From NCBI GenBank assembly GCA_913776795.1, contig CAJYRH010000447.1, positions 1-8,315 on the forward strand: a DNA stretch of 8,315 nt. The letters run 5' to 3'. Under the pieces are notes generated by a model, which saw only the letters and a program-made list of their open reading frames with translations, was not told the origin of the DNA and did no database searches. Below are positions 1 to 5,918 of this stretch, one piece after another. Every line of letters begins with the position of its first letter. Positions within the stretch are counted from its first letter, which is position 1. The position numbers and the translations under genes were made by a program. This DNA is from an uncultured Pseudorhodoferax sp. (lineage in GTDB: Bacteria; Pseudomonadota; Gammaproteobacteria; Burkholderiales; Burkholderiaceae).

Positions 1-824
1 CAGCCATGCTCGCGCGGCGTGGCCTGGCAACCTACGCGCGGCACCCGCTGATGACGACGGTGTCGCTGGACCGCGCTTTCTACCAGCCGCTGACCGTGGC
101 CCAGTACGCGGCCTACGCCGAGCAGGTGCCTTCAGGCTTTCGCTTCGTGGTCAAGGCGCCGGCGCTGGTGGCCGACGCGCTGGTGCGCCGCGAGGACGGG
201 CAGGGCATGCGGCCCAACGAAGGATTCCTGAACCCGGCGCTGGCCTGGTCGGCGTTCGTCGAGCCGGCCCTGCAGGGCCTGGGTGCGAAGGCCGGTGCGC
301 TGGTGTTCCAGCTGAGCCCGCTGCCCCCGGGCCTGCTGGCGCGCATGCCGCACTGCATCGCGCGCCTGCAGGCCATGCTGGCGGCATTGCCGCCCGTGCA
401 GCAGCTGCGCGCGCAGGCGCCCGACCTCGTCATCGCCGTGGAAGTCCGCAACGGCGAATGGCTGGTGCCGGCCTTCGCCGAGGCACTGCGCGCCGGTGGT
501 GCGACCTACTGCCTTGGCGGCCACGCCAAGCTGCCGCCGATCCCCGACCAGCTGCCCGTGCTGCGCGCGCTGTGGCCCGGCCCCATGGTGTGCCGCTGGA
601 ACCTCAACCGCCTGCATGGTGCCTACGGCTACGAGGAAGCCAAGACCCTTTACGAACCGTTCGACCAACTGGTCGACCCGGACACCGAGACCCGCGCCGC
701 ACTGGCCCGCGTGGCCCGCGCGACCACCGCAGCCGGCCACCACGCCTACCTCACGATCAACAACAAGGCCGAGGGCTCGGCGCCCCTGTCGGTGGAGGCG
801 ATGGCCCGGCTGCTGGCCGCCTGA
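1..824 (+). CDS. DUF72 domain-containing protein, 5'-partial
   Basis: This is a DUF72 (YecE-like, TIM-barrel-type) protein. Its biochemical role is not established and it probably acts in the cytosol. Counting from the first ATG at position 6, residues 17-51 (LMTTVSLDRAFYQPLTV followed by a VPSGFRFVVKAP block) match the family stretch in which the chain forms the strand with the conserved FY and the FRFxVKAP motif. AVEVRNGEWL (about 144-153) corresponds to the VExRxxxW motif, and the C-terminal TINNKAEGSAPLSVEAM matches the NNxxxGxAPxxA ending. The usual N-terminal start (GxSGWSYPxW-like) is missing. The frame is open to base 1, so the true start lies off the left edge and the ATG at 6 is probably internal. 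The gene converges on the DUF1185 gene, whose stop codon is only 7 nt away, so the two transcripts end against each other. The family call is firm; no specific function can be given. Confidence 0.9.
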   Translation, partial: AMLARRGLATYARHPLMTTVSLDRAFYQPLTVAQYAAYAEQVPSGFRFVVKAPALVADALVRREDGQGMRPNEGFLNPALAWSAFVEPALQGLGAKAGALVFQLSPLPPGLLARMPHCIARLQAMLAALPPVQQLRAQAPDLVIAVEVRNGEWLVPAFAEALRAGGATYCLGGHAKLPPIPDQLPVLRALWPGPMVCRWNLNRLHGAYGYEEAKTLYEPFDQLVDPDTETRAALARVARATTAAGHHAYLTINNKAEGSAPLSVEAMARLLAA

Positions 825-841
825 CGCAGCGTCAGCGCTGC
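821..841. terminator. Two overlapping hairpins between convergent genes
   Basis: The convergent DUF72/DUF1185 junction holds two perfect 6-bp stems that share bases. CTGACG (821-826) pairs with CGTCAG (830-835) around CAG, and GCAGCG (826-831) pairs with CGCTGC (836-841) around TCAG. They cannot form at the same time. Both contain or abut stop codons: TGA at 822-824 on the plus strand and TCA at 832-834, which is the TGA of the minus-strand gene. Neither side has a clear T-tract, so this is at best a weak or processing-type bidirectional terminator. The hairpins are seen directly in the sequence; their role is inferred. Confidence 0.45.
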
Positions 842-1410
842 CCGTCGTGGACGGACACGTTTTCCTTGAGCAGCCCGCCCAGGCGCGAGTGCACGCGCCC
901 GCCCGTGCCCATCACCAGCGCGAACAGGATTTCCTTGGGCCGCGGGGCATCCTGGATGCCGACCTCGATGCTGTTGAAGTGGCTGCGCACATAGCAGGCG
1001 TGGATGTAGTGCACCGGCACCATGAGCCGGTAGCCCGCGCCGGCCACCGCCTTGGCCGCCGGCACGATGGCCTTGGGTTCGCCCAGCACCGAGCGCATGG
1101 CCCAGCCGCCGGCCTCGTGCCAGACGGCGCCATGCTCCATCTCACCGTCCACGCCGACGATGGCGGCCTTGCTGTAGACCTCCACCTTGTCCCGGCCCAG
1201 CGTGTCCACGAGCTCCTGCGCCAGCAGGGTTCCCAGGCTGCGCAACTCGGCCATGAAGGGCATCAGGTCGGGCTCGTAGCGGCCCGCGTAAGGGTTGCGG
1301 ATGACGGCGCACGCGGCGGCCATCTTCAGGGGCACGTCCACCGGCGGGCCACCCTCGTGGTAGATGGTCTCGATGGTCAGGCTGCGCTTTCGGATCTCGA
1401 TCAGGGACAT
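832..1410 (-). CDS. Amino acid synthesis family protein (DUF1185 / AA_synth)
   Basis: This 192-residue protein matches the AA_synth family (PF06684, formerly DUF1185), which is common in Burkholderiales and Rhizobiales. The recognised features are the N-terminal IRKRSLTIETIYHEGG (6-21), KMAAACAVIRNPYAGRY (29-45), the central GVDGEMEHGAVWHEAGG (86-102) and the C-terminal DAPRPKEILFALVMGTGGR (154-172). The length is normal for the family and no signal peptide or membrane segment is present. Despite the family name, its reaction is not well established. The start is well supported: AAGGAG sits 8 nt upstream of the ATG (minus strand, 1419-1424). It is the last gene of a minus-strand run after the flavin reductase and the DMT transporter, with a 31-nt gap to the transporter. 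From memory, this family often sits near flavin-dependent monooxygenase genes, and the flavin reductase here fits that, but no monooxygenase lies in the window. Confidence 0.9.
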   Translation of the reverse strand: MSLIEIRKRSLTIETIYHEGGPPVDVPLKMAAACAVIRNPYAGRYEPDLMPFMAELRSLGTLLAQELVDTLGRDKVEVYSKAAIVGVDGEMEHGAVWHEAGGWAMRSVLGEPKAIVPAAKAVAGAGYRLMVPVHYIHACYVRSHFNSIEVGIQDAPRPKEILFALVMGTGGRVHSRLGGLLKENVSVHDGQR

Positions 1411-1418
1411 GGTGGGGG

Positions 1419-1424
1419 CTCCTT
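1419..1424 (-). promoter_or_regulatory. Ribosome binding site of the DUF1185 gene
   Basis: AAGGAG on the minus strand, 8 nt from the ATG at 1410-1408, is a near-consensus Shine-Dalgarno. It fixes the start of the DUF1185 protein and shows that this gene is translated independently within the operon, not through coupling to the transporter. Confidence 0.75.
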
Positions 1425-1441
1425 GCGGAAATGGGGAAGGA

Positions 1442-2344
1442 TCATCGCCGAAGCGGCGCGCGGTTGACCAGCCAGATGCCGGCAGCCACCAGCGCCATCG
1501 CGCCCAGCAGGCTTGGCGTGAGTGGCTCGTGCAGCGCCAGCGCGCCGAATCCCAGCGCGCACAGCGGCGTCAGGAAGATGAAGGCCGACAGCCGGGTGGC
1601 CGGATAGCGTCCCAGCAGCCACATCCAGGCCAGGTAGCTCGCAAAGGCACCGACCACGGTCTGCAGCAGCAGCGACGTGATGGCGAAGGGTGTGAACGCC
1701 ACGGCATCCCAGCGCTCGCCCAGCGCCAGCGACAGCGGCGGAAACAGCACGGCGCACACCGCGAGCTGGTAGAGCAGCAGCTTCTCGGGCGGCAGCCGCG
1801 TCAGCCCGGCAGCGCGGATCAGCACTGTGGTCAGTCCCCAGAGCAGGGCCGCCAGCAGGGAAAGCAGGTCGCCGCGCCAGGTGTCCAGGCCCGCGCCGAA
1901 GCCCTCGCGCAGCGCGAAGGCCACCGCCACGAAGGCGAAGGCCAGCCCGGTCCACTGCGCCGGGCGCAGCCGTTCGCTCGCCACCCACAGTGGCAGCAGC
2001 ACGGCCACCCAGAAGGGCGAGGTGTACAGGAACACCGTGGCGCGTGAAGCCGTGGTGTGCGCCAGCCCCAGGTAGAGGCAGACGAATTCGCCGAAGAACA
2101 GCAGTCCGGCGGCCAACCCTGCCTTGAGCGATCCATCGCGTCCGAGCAGGGCGATGCCGCGCCAGCGGCACCAGCCCAACAGCAGCAGCGTGGCCGCCAC
2201 GAAGCGCAGTGCGCCCTGAAGCACCGGCGGCACGTGGGCGATGGTGGCCTTGACCAGCACCTGCTGGGCACCCCAGACCAGGCAGCACACCAGCAGGATG
2301 CCGACCGCCAGGCCGTCCAACTGCTCCTTGCGGGGGACGTGCAT
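1442..2344 (-). CDS. DMT family transporter (EamA domain)
   Basis: This is a 300-residue inner-membrane protein of the drug/metabolite transporter superfamily, with two EamA repeats at about 10-146 and 158-294. Ten hydrophobic segments can be seen, at roughly 10-31, 38-57, 73-94, 101-122, 130-147, 158-178, 188-207, 219-243, 251-272 and 277-294. Family hallmarks are WGAQQVLVKA in the first helix, SRATVFLYTSPFWVAVL in the first repeat and LTPLCALGFGALALHEPLT near the end of the second. Such proteins usually export amino acids, metabolites or drugs by secondary transport; the substrate cannot be read from sequence. The ATG lies 3 nt after the flavin reductase stop. The only GGAG upstream is about 15 nt away, so translation is probably coupled to the reductase. 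The C-terminus ends in basic residues (NRAPLRR), which fits a cytoplasmic tail. Confidence 0.92.
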   Translation of the reverse strand: MHVPRKEQLDGLAVGILLVCCLVWGAQQVLVKATIAHVPPVLQGALRFVAATLLLLGWCRWRGIALLGRDGSLKAGLAAGLLFFGEFVCLYLGLAHTTASRATVFLYTSPFWVAVLLPLWVASERLRPAQWTGLAFAFVAVAFALREGFGAGLDTWRGDLLSLLAALLWGLTTVLIRAAGLTRLPPEKLLLYQLAVCAVLFPPLSLALGERWDAVAFTPFAITSLLLQTVVGAFASYLAWMWLLGRYPATRLSAFIFLTPLCALGFGALALHEPLTPSLLGAMALVAAGIWLVNRAPLRR

Positions 2345-2347
2345 CGT

Positions 2348-2866
2348 CTACAGCGGGTGCTCCGTGTAGAACCGGCCGCCGTGGAACAGCAGCGGCGACG
2401 CACCGGCCTGGTGGGCGCAGTGCTCGACCTCGCCGACGAAGATGACGTGGTCGCCTTCCTCGTAGCGGCTGCGGTTGAAGCACTCGAATACCGCGGCCGC
2501 GCCTTGCAGCAACGGCGCGCCGGCCACGCCTTCGCGCCAGGCCACGCCGTTCCAGCGCTCGGCGCTGCGCGATGCGAAGCGCTCGGCCAGCGCCTTCTGG
2601 TCGGAGGCGAGGATGTTGATCGCGTAGTGCGACCCAGTGCTCAATGCGGCCATCGACGAGGCCGCGCGCGCCAGGCTCCACAGCACCAGGGGCGGGTTCA
2701 GCGAGACGGAGTTGAAGGAGTTCGCGGTCAGGCCCACCAGGCTGCCGTCGGCGTGCCGCGCGGTGACGATGGTCACCCCGGTGGCGAACATCGACAGGCT
2801 CTGGCGGAACTCGGCGGAGGAGAAGCTCGGTGCGCGCGCTTGCGGCGGCACGGCGGGAACTGGCAT
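2348..2866 (-). CDS. Flavin reductase family protein
   Basis: This 172-residue protein matches the flavin reductase-like domain (PF01613; HpaC/ActVB/RutF type). Such enzymes reduce free FMN or FAD with NAD(P)H and supply the reduced flavin to a partner monooxygenase in the cytosol. Visible motifs are FRQSLSMFATGVTIVTARH (20-38), GLTANSFNSVSLNPPLVLWS (45-64; FMN-contact region with conserved Ser/Asn), GDHVIFVGEVEH (138-149) and LLFHGGRFY (159-167). I chose the ATG at 2866 because the family domain begins about 20 residues later. The frame is open further upstream to 3085, but that extension is low-complexity Pro/Arg/Ala sequence without homology. There is no good Shine-Dalgarno before this ATG, so the start is less certain than the function. 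It heads a three-gene minus-strand operon with the DMT transporter (3-nt gap) and the DUF1185 gene. Its monooxygenase partner is not in this window. Confidence 0.9.
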   Translation of the reverse strand: MPVPAVPPQARAPSFSSAEFRQSLSMFATGVTIVTARHADGSLVGLTANSFNSVSLNPPLVLWSLARAASSMAALSTGSHYAINILASDQKALAERFASRSAERWNGVAWREGVAGAPLLQGAAAVFECFNRSRYEEGDHVIFVGEVEHCAHQAGASPLLFHGGRFYTEHPL

Positions 2867-3063
2867 GGACCGGGAATCTACCCGAACTGCCGCACGGGGT
2901 ACGCCGGCACCGGGATCGGCGGGCGCGCGAACGGGGTCAACGGCGGCGGGCATCCTACGCTGCCTGGGGCTGCTCTCCGACAACCGGTGCCCGGGCGCGC
3001 CGCCAGAGTGGGCACCTTGCCCACCGCTGCCCGGCCTCGCCAGGTGGCCAGGAGAACACCACC
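2867..3063. other. Divergent intergenic region
   Basis: This 197-nt GC-rich spacer lies between the divergently transcribed flavin reductase operon and the 84-residue protein gene. It should hold promoters for both directions, but I see no convincing -35/-10 pair. A TAGATT hexamer on the minus strand (2880-2875) lies so close to the reductase ATG that it would imply a leaderless message, and it has no matching -35 box. I see no clear operator palindrome. The plus-strand Shine-Dalgarno at 3050-3055 is the only strong signal. Confidence 0.5.
3050..3055 (+). promoter_or_regulatory. Ribosome binding site deciding the start at 3064
   Basis: AGGAGA is placed with the AGGAG core 9 nt before the ATG at 3064. 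The same reading frame is open back to an ATG at 2830, which would give a 162-residue product. The upstream stretch is Arg/Ala-rich filler without family features, and this Shine-Dalgarno argues for the 84-residue form. Confidence 0.75.
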
Positions 3064-3318
3064 ATGGCAGCCAACGACAAGTCACCCGGTTCGTCCAAAC
3101 CCCGCGTCAACTACCTGCGCCGTCGGCCCCGCCCGGGTGCGCTGGTGCGCCAGCCCGACATGGCCCTGCCACACGAACGCGACCAGACCGAGGAGGGCAT
3201 GACAGACGGCAAGGTGCCTTCCGAGGGTCGACAGGCCCACAAGGACCTGGAGCGCGGCCTGGAGGACACCAGCAAGTCGGTCGAGATGGATTCCACCTAC
3301 CGTCAGCAGAAGCACTGA
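3064..3318 (+). CDS. Small hydrophilic orphan protein, 84 residues
   Basis: I do not recognise a named family. The protein is strongly hydrophilic and probably disordered: it has no Cys, Trp, Phe or Ile, and many charged residues. The N-terminal third is basic, with an RRRPRP patch at 19-24. The middle is acidic (HERDQTEEG, 37-45). The C-terminal part (HKDLERGLEDTSKSVEMD, 59-76) could form an amphipathic helix. There is no signal peptide or membrane segment, so it is likely cytosolic. It is monocistronic by appearance, with its own strong Shine-Dalgarno (AGGAG, 9 nt upstream) and an intrinsic terminator 16 nt after the stop. The defined translation start and terminator support it as a real gene. 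It may be one of the small conserved hypothetical proteins of Comamonadaceae. A nucleic-acid-binding role is possible from the basic patch but is only a guess. Confidence 0.75.
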   Translation: MAANDKSPGSSKPRVNYLRRRPRPGALVRQPDMALPHERDQTEEGMTDGKVPSEGRQAHKDLERGLEDTSKSVEMDSTYRQQKH

Positions 3319-3334
3319 TCCACAGTCGCATAAG

Positions 3335-3358
3335 CGCCGCAGCCTGCGGCGATTTCTG
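3335..3358 (+). terminator. Intrinsic terminator after the 84-residue protein gene
   Basis: A perfect 7-bp stem, CGCCGCA (3335-3341) with TGCGGCG (3345-3351), encloses a GCC loop and is followed by ATTTCTGTTAATTT. That is one of the few T-rich stretches in this GC-rich window. It sits 16 nt after the stop codon of the small gene and implies that the downstream molybdenum enzyme is transcribed from its own promoter. Confidence 0.7.
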
Positions 3359-3365
3359 TTAATTT

Positions 3366-3401
3366 CCGCCGCTGCTTCGCTTCGCGGCCCGCGGGCGGCG
3401 G
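3366..3401. repeat. GC-rich inverted repeat upstream of the CoxL-like gene
   Basis: CCGCCGC (3366-3372) is complementary to GCGGCGG (3395-3401), and the palindrome GCCCGCGGGC lies inside the right part of the loop. It falls between the terminator of the small gene and the TTG start at 3439, so it lies in the likely promoter or leader of the molybdenum enzyme gene. It could be a leader hairpin, an extension of the termination region, or chance in DNA of this composition. No function is shown. Confidence 0.35.
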
Positions 3402-3438
3402 AGCGCCCGATGGACCTTGCATCCCGAAAGGCGCAGCC

Positions 3439-5772
3439 TTGGACTCCCTCGCTTCCCCTACCCGTTTCGGCAGCGGCCAGGCCGTGCGCCGGCTCGAAGA
3501 CGATGCTTTGCTGGCCGGCCGCGGCAAGTTCACCGACGACGTGGTGCCGCAGCCCCCCGGTGCCCAGCTGCGCGCCGTGTTCGTGCGCTCTCCTTATCCG
3601 CATGCCAGCATCGTCGGGGTCGACGCCGAGGCCGCGCGCGGCATGGCCGGCGTGCTGGCCGTCTACACGGGCGCGGATCTGGTGGCGGCGGGCGTCAAGC
3701 CGCTGCCGCACACGGCCGGTTTCAAGCGGCCCGGGGGCGGGCCTGGGGTCAGCCCCGCCATGCACGCGCTGGCCCACGAGCGCGTGCGCTTCGTCGGCGA
3801 GCCCGTGGCGCTGGTCGTGGCCGAGACGCTGCAGCAGGCGCGCGATGCGGCCGAAGCCGTGTTCGTGGACTACGCCGAGCTGCCCGCCGTGACCACGGTG
3901 GCGCAGGCGCTGGCTTCCGGGGCACCGGTGCTGACCGAGGCCGCGCCCGGCAACATTGCCGCTGAGATGCGCCACGGCAACGCCCAGGCCACGGACGAGG
4001 CCTTCGCGCGTGCGCACCACCGTGTCGCGCTGGACATCGCCCACCAGCGGCTGGTGGCGCTGACGCTGGAGCCGCGCACAGTGCTGGCCGGTGTCGACGA
4101 CGCCGATGGCCGGTTGACCATCCGTATGTCCACGCAGATGCCCTCGGGCGTGCGCAACACCGTGGCCGACGCGCTGGGCATCGCCCGTGACCAGGCGCGC
4201 GTGGTCGTGGGGGACGTGGGCGGCGGTTTCGGCATGAAGACCGGCGCCTACCTGGAAGACGTGGCGCTGGCCCATGCCGCCCACCGGCTGCGCCGCAGCG
4301 TGAAGTGGGTGGCCGACCGCAGCGAGGAGTTCCTGTCCACCTACCACGGCCGCGACGTGCGCACGCGCGCCGAGCTGGCGCTGGACGGGCACGGCCGCAT
4401 CCTCGCGCTGCGCATCGCTTCGCAGGCCAACGTGGGTGCCTACGCCACCGGCACCGGCGTGGCCATCCAGCTTTTGATCGGCCCCTGGGTGCAGACCAGC
4501 GTCTACGACATCCAGACCATCGATTTCCACTTCCAGGCGGTGCTGACCAACCAGGCGCCGACCGGCGCCTACCGTGGTGCCGGCCGGCCCGAGGCCATCT
4601 TCAACATCGAGCGCCTGATGGACGAGGCGGCGCGCCAGACCGGCATCGACCGCATCGCGCTGCGCCGGGCCAACTTCATCCGCCCCGAGCAGATGCCGTA
4701 CAAGAACCCGATGTCGCAGACCTACGACACCGGCGCCTTCGAGCAGCAGATGAACCAGGCCCTGGAACTGGCCGACTGGAGTGGCTTCGACGCGCGCGCC
4801 AGGGCGTCGGCGGCCCAGGGCAAGTGGCGCGGACAGGGCATTGCCACGTTCCTGGAATGGACCGGCGGCAACGTGTTCGAGGAACGCGTGACGGTCAACG
4901 TGCAGGCGGACGGCGTGATCGAGGTGTTCTCGGCCGTCAACGCCATGGGCCAGGGCATCGCCACCTCGCTCGCGCAGCTGGTGGTCGACGCCTTCGGCGT
5001 GCCGCCGGAGAAGGTGCGCGTGGTGCTGGGCGACACCGACCGTGGCGACGGCTTCGGCAGCGCCGGCTCGCGCTCCATCTTCACAGGCGGCTCGGCCGTG
5101 CGCATCGGCAGCGAGCGCACCATCGACAAGGCGCGCGAACTCGCAGCCAAGGAACTCGAGGCCGCGGCCGAGGACATCCGCTACGAAGGCGGCGCCTTCA
5201 CCGTGGCCGGCACCGACCTGTCGATCGATCTGTTCGAGCTGGCCGCGCGCCAGCCCGAGCGGCGCATCTTCATGGACTCCACGAGCAGCGTGGCCGGCCC
5301 GACCTGGCCCAACGGCTGCCACATCAGCGAGATCGAGCTCGACCCGCAGACCGGCGCCGTGGAGGTCGTGGCCTACGCCTCGATGAACGACGTGGGCCGC
5401 GTGATCAACCCGCTGATCGTGACCGGCCAGCTCGACGGCGGCGCCGTGCAGGGCATCGGCCAGGCGCTGTGCGAGGAGGTGGTCTACGACCGCGAGACGG
5501 GCCAGCCCGTGGCCGGCAGCCTGATGGACTACGCGGTGCCGCGCGCCGACATCCTGCAGGCCGACTTCGTCACGCACATGGACCAGAGCGTGCCCTGCAA
5601 GAACAACCCGCTGGGCGTCAAGGGCGTGGGCGAGCTCGGCACCATCGGCGCCACGCCGGCCATCGTCAACGCCGTGGCCGACGCGCTCGCGCGCAACGGG
5701 CTGGCGGCCAAGGCGCCGAAGCTGCAGATGCCCGTGTCCGCGCCTCGGCTGTGGGCGCTGATGCACGGTTGA
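3439..5772 (+). CDS. Xanthine dehydrogenase/CoxL-family molybdopterin-binding subunit (form II CoxL-like)
   Basis: This 777-residue large catalytic subunit belongs to the molybdenum hydroxylase family (xanthine oxidase/CO dehydrogenase CoxL/aldehyde oxidase). Its order is an a/b hammerhead domain at about 24-150 (VRRLEDDALLAGRGKFTDD, 16-34), then first and second molybdopterin-binding regions to about 740. Cofactor motifs are GGGFGMK (261-267) and MGQGIATS (503-510). The active-site loop is AYRGAGR (377-383), the form II signature, not the AYxCSFR of true CO dehydrogenases. The catalytic base is Glu732 in GVKGVGE. All key residues are present, so the enzyme should be functional, probably hydroxylating an aromatic, heterocyclic or aldehyde substrate that cannot be named. 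The start is TTG at 3439: the frame is blocked by TAA at 3331 and has no ATG or GTG before the conserved N-terminus, and AAAGG lies 7 nt upstream. No FeS (CoxS) or FAD (CoxM) subunit gene is adjacent. Confidence 0.92.
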   Translation: MDSLASPTRFGSGQAVRRLEDDALLAGRGKFTDDVVPQPPGAQLRAVFVRSPYPHASIVGVDAEAARGMAGVLAVYTGADLVAAGVKPLPHTAGFKRPGGGPGVSPAMHALAHERVRFVGEPVALVVAETLQQARDAAEAVFVDYAELPAVTTVAQALASGAPVLTEAAPGNIAAEMRHGNAQATDEAFARAHHRVALDIAHQRLVALTLEPRTVLAGVDDADGRLTIRMSTQMPSGVRNTVADALGIARDQARVVVGDVGGGFGMKTGAYLEDVALAHAAHRLRRSVKWVADRSEEFLSTYHGRDVRTRAELALDGHGRILALRIASQANVGAYATGTGVAIQLLIGPWVQTSVYDIQTIDFHFQAVLTNQAPTGAYRGAGRPEAIFNIERLMDEAARQTGIDRIALRRANFIRPEQMPYKNPMSQTYDTGAFEQQMNQALELADWSGFDARARASAAQGKWRGQGIATFLEWTGGNVFEERVTVNVQADGVIEVFSAVNAMGQGIATSLAQLVVDAFGVPPEKVRVVLGDTDRGDGFGSAGSRSIFTGGSAVRIGSERTIDKARELAAKELEAAAEDIRYEGGAFTVAGTDLSIDLFELAARQPERRIFMDSTSSVAGPTWPNGCHISEIELDPQTGAVEVVAYASMNDVGRVINPLIVTGQLDGGAVQGIGQALCEEVVYDRETGQPVAGSLMDYAVPRADILQADFVTHMDQSVPCKNNPLGVKGVGELGTIGATPAIVNAVADALARNGLAAKAPKLQMPVSAPRLWALMHG

Positions 5773-5789
5773 GTGTGGTCCGGCGTTGG

Positions 5790-5812
5790 CGCGGCCCGCG
5801 CGCGGGGCCGCG
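5790..5812 (+). terminator. Strong GC hairpin after the CoxL-like gene
   Basis: CGCGGCCC (5790-5797) pairs perfectly with GGGCCGCG (5805-5812) around a 7-nt loop, starting 17 nt after the stop codon. The stem is strong, but no T-tract follows directly; the nearest T-run (CTTTTT) is about 30 nt downstream. It may stop or stabilise the 3' end of the molybdenum enzyme message and separate it from the acyl-CoA genes. Confidence 0.5.
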
Positions 5813-5918
5813 GCTCGGCTGAGCGTTCCTGCCACGCCGATTCAGCTTTTTCGTCATTCGGCCGCGGTGGCCCGCTGCATAGACTGGCCTGGATCCACCA
5901 GACCAGGAGACACCCCCC
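5813..5918 (+). promoter_or_regulatory. Probable promoter and leader region of the crotonase/acyl-CoA dehydrogenase pair
   Basis: The spacer after the hairpin contains a locally AT-richer patch (TTCAGCTTTTTCGTCATTCG, 5841-5860) and a possible -10 hexamer TAGACT (5880-5885; four of six matches to consensus). The best-placed -35 is poor. Downstream are a TGGATCCA palindrome (5890-5897) and an AGGAG Shine-Dalgarno (5905-5909), 9 nt before the ATG at 5919. The ribosome site is convincing; the promoter elements are tentative. The palindrome could be a half-operator, but nothing here identifies a regulator. Confidence 0.35.

Noticed and set aside
2875..2903. Minus-strand promoter with TAGATT as -10 giving a leaderless flavin reductase message.
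   Set aside because: No acceptable -35 at the expected spacing, and a four-of-six hexamer is weak evidence in a 197-nt spacer.
2348..3085. Longer flavin reductase starting at 3085 (245 residues).
   Set aside because: The extra 73 residues are Pro/Arg/Gly-rich with no family similarity, and they would overlap the well-framed small gene on the other strand.
2830..3318. Longer 162-residue version of the small hydrophilic protein.
   Set aside because: The Shine-Dalgarno at 3050-3055 points to the ATG at 3064, and the extension is low-complexity and would overlap the reductase N-terminus.
3439..5772. True carbon monoxide dehydrogenase large subunit (coxL).
   Set aside because: The active-site loop is AYRGAGR, not the form I AYxCSFR, and coxS/coxM genes are absent.
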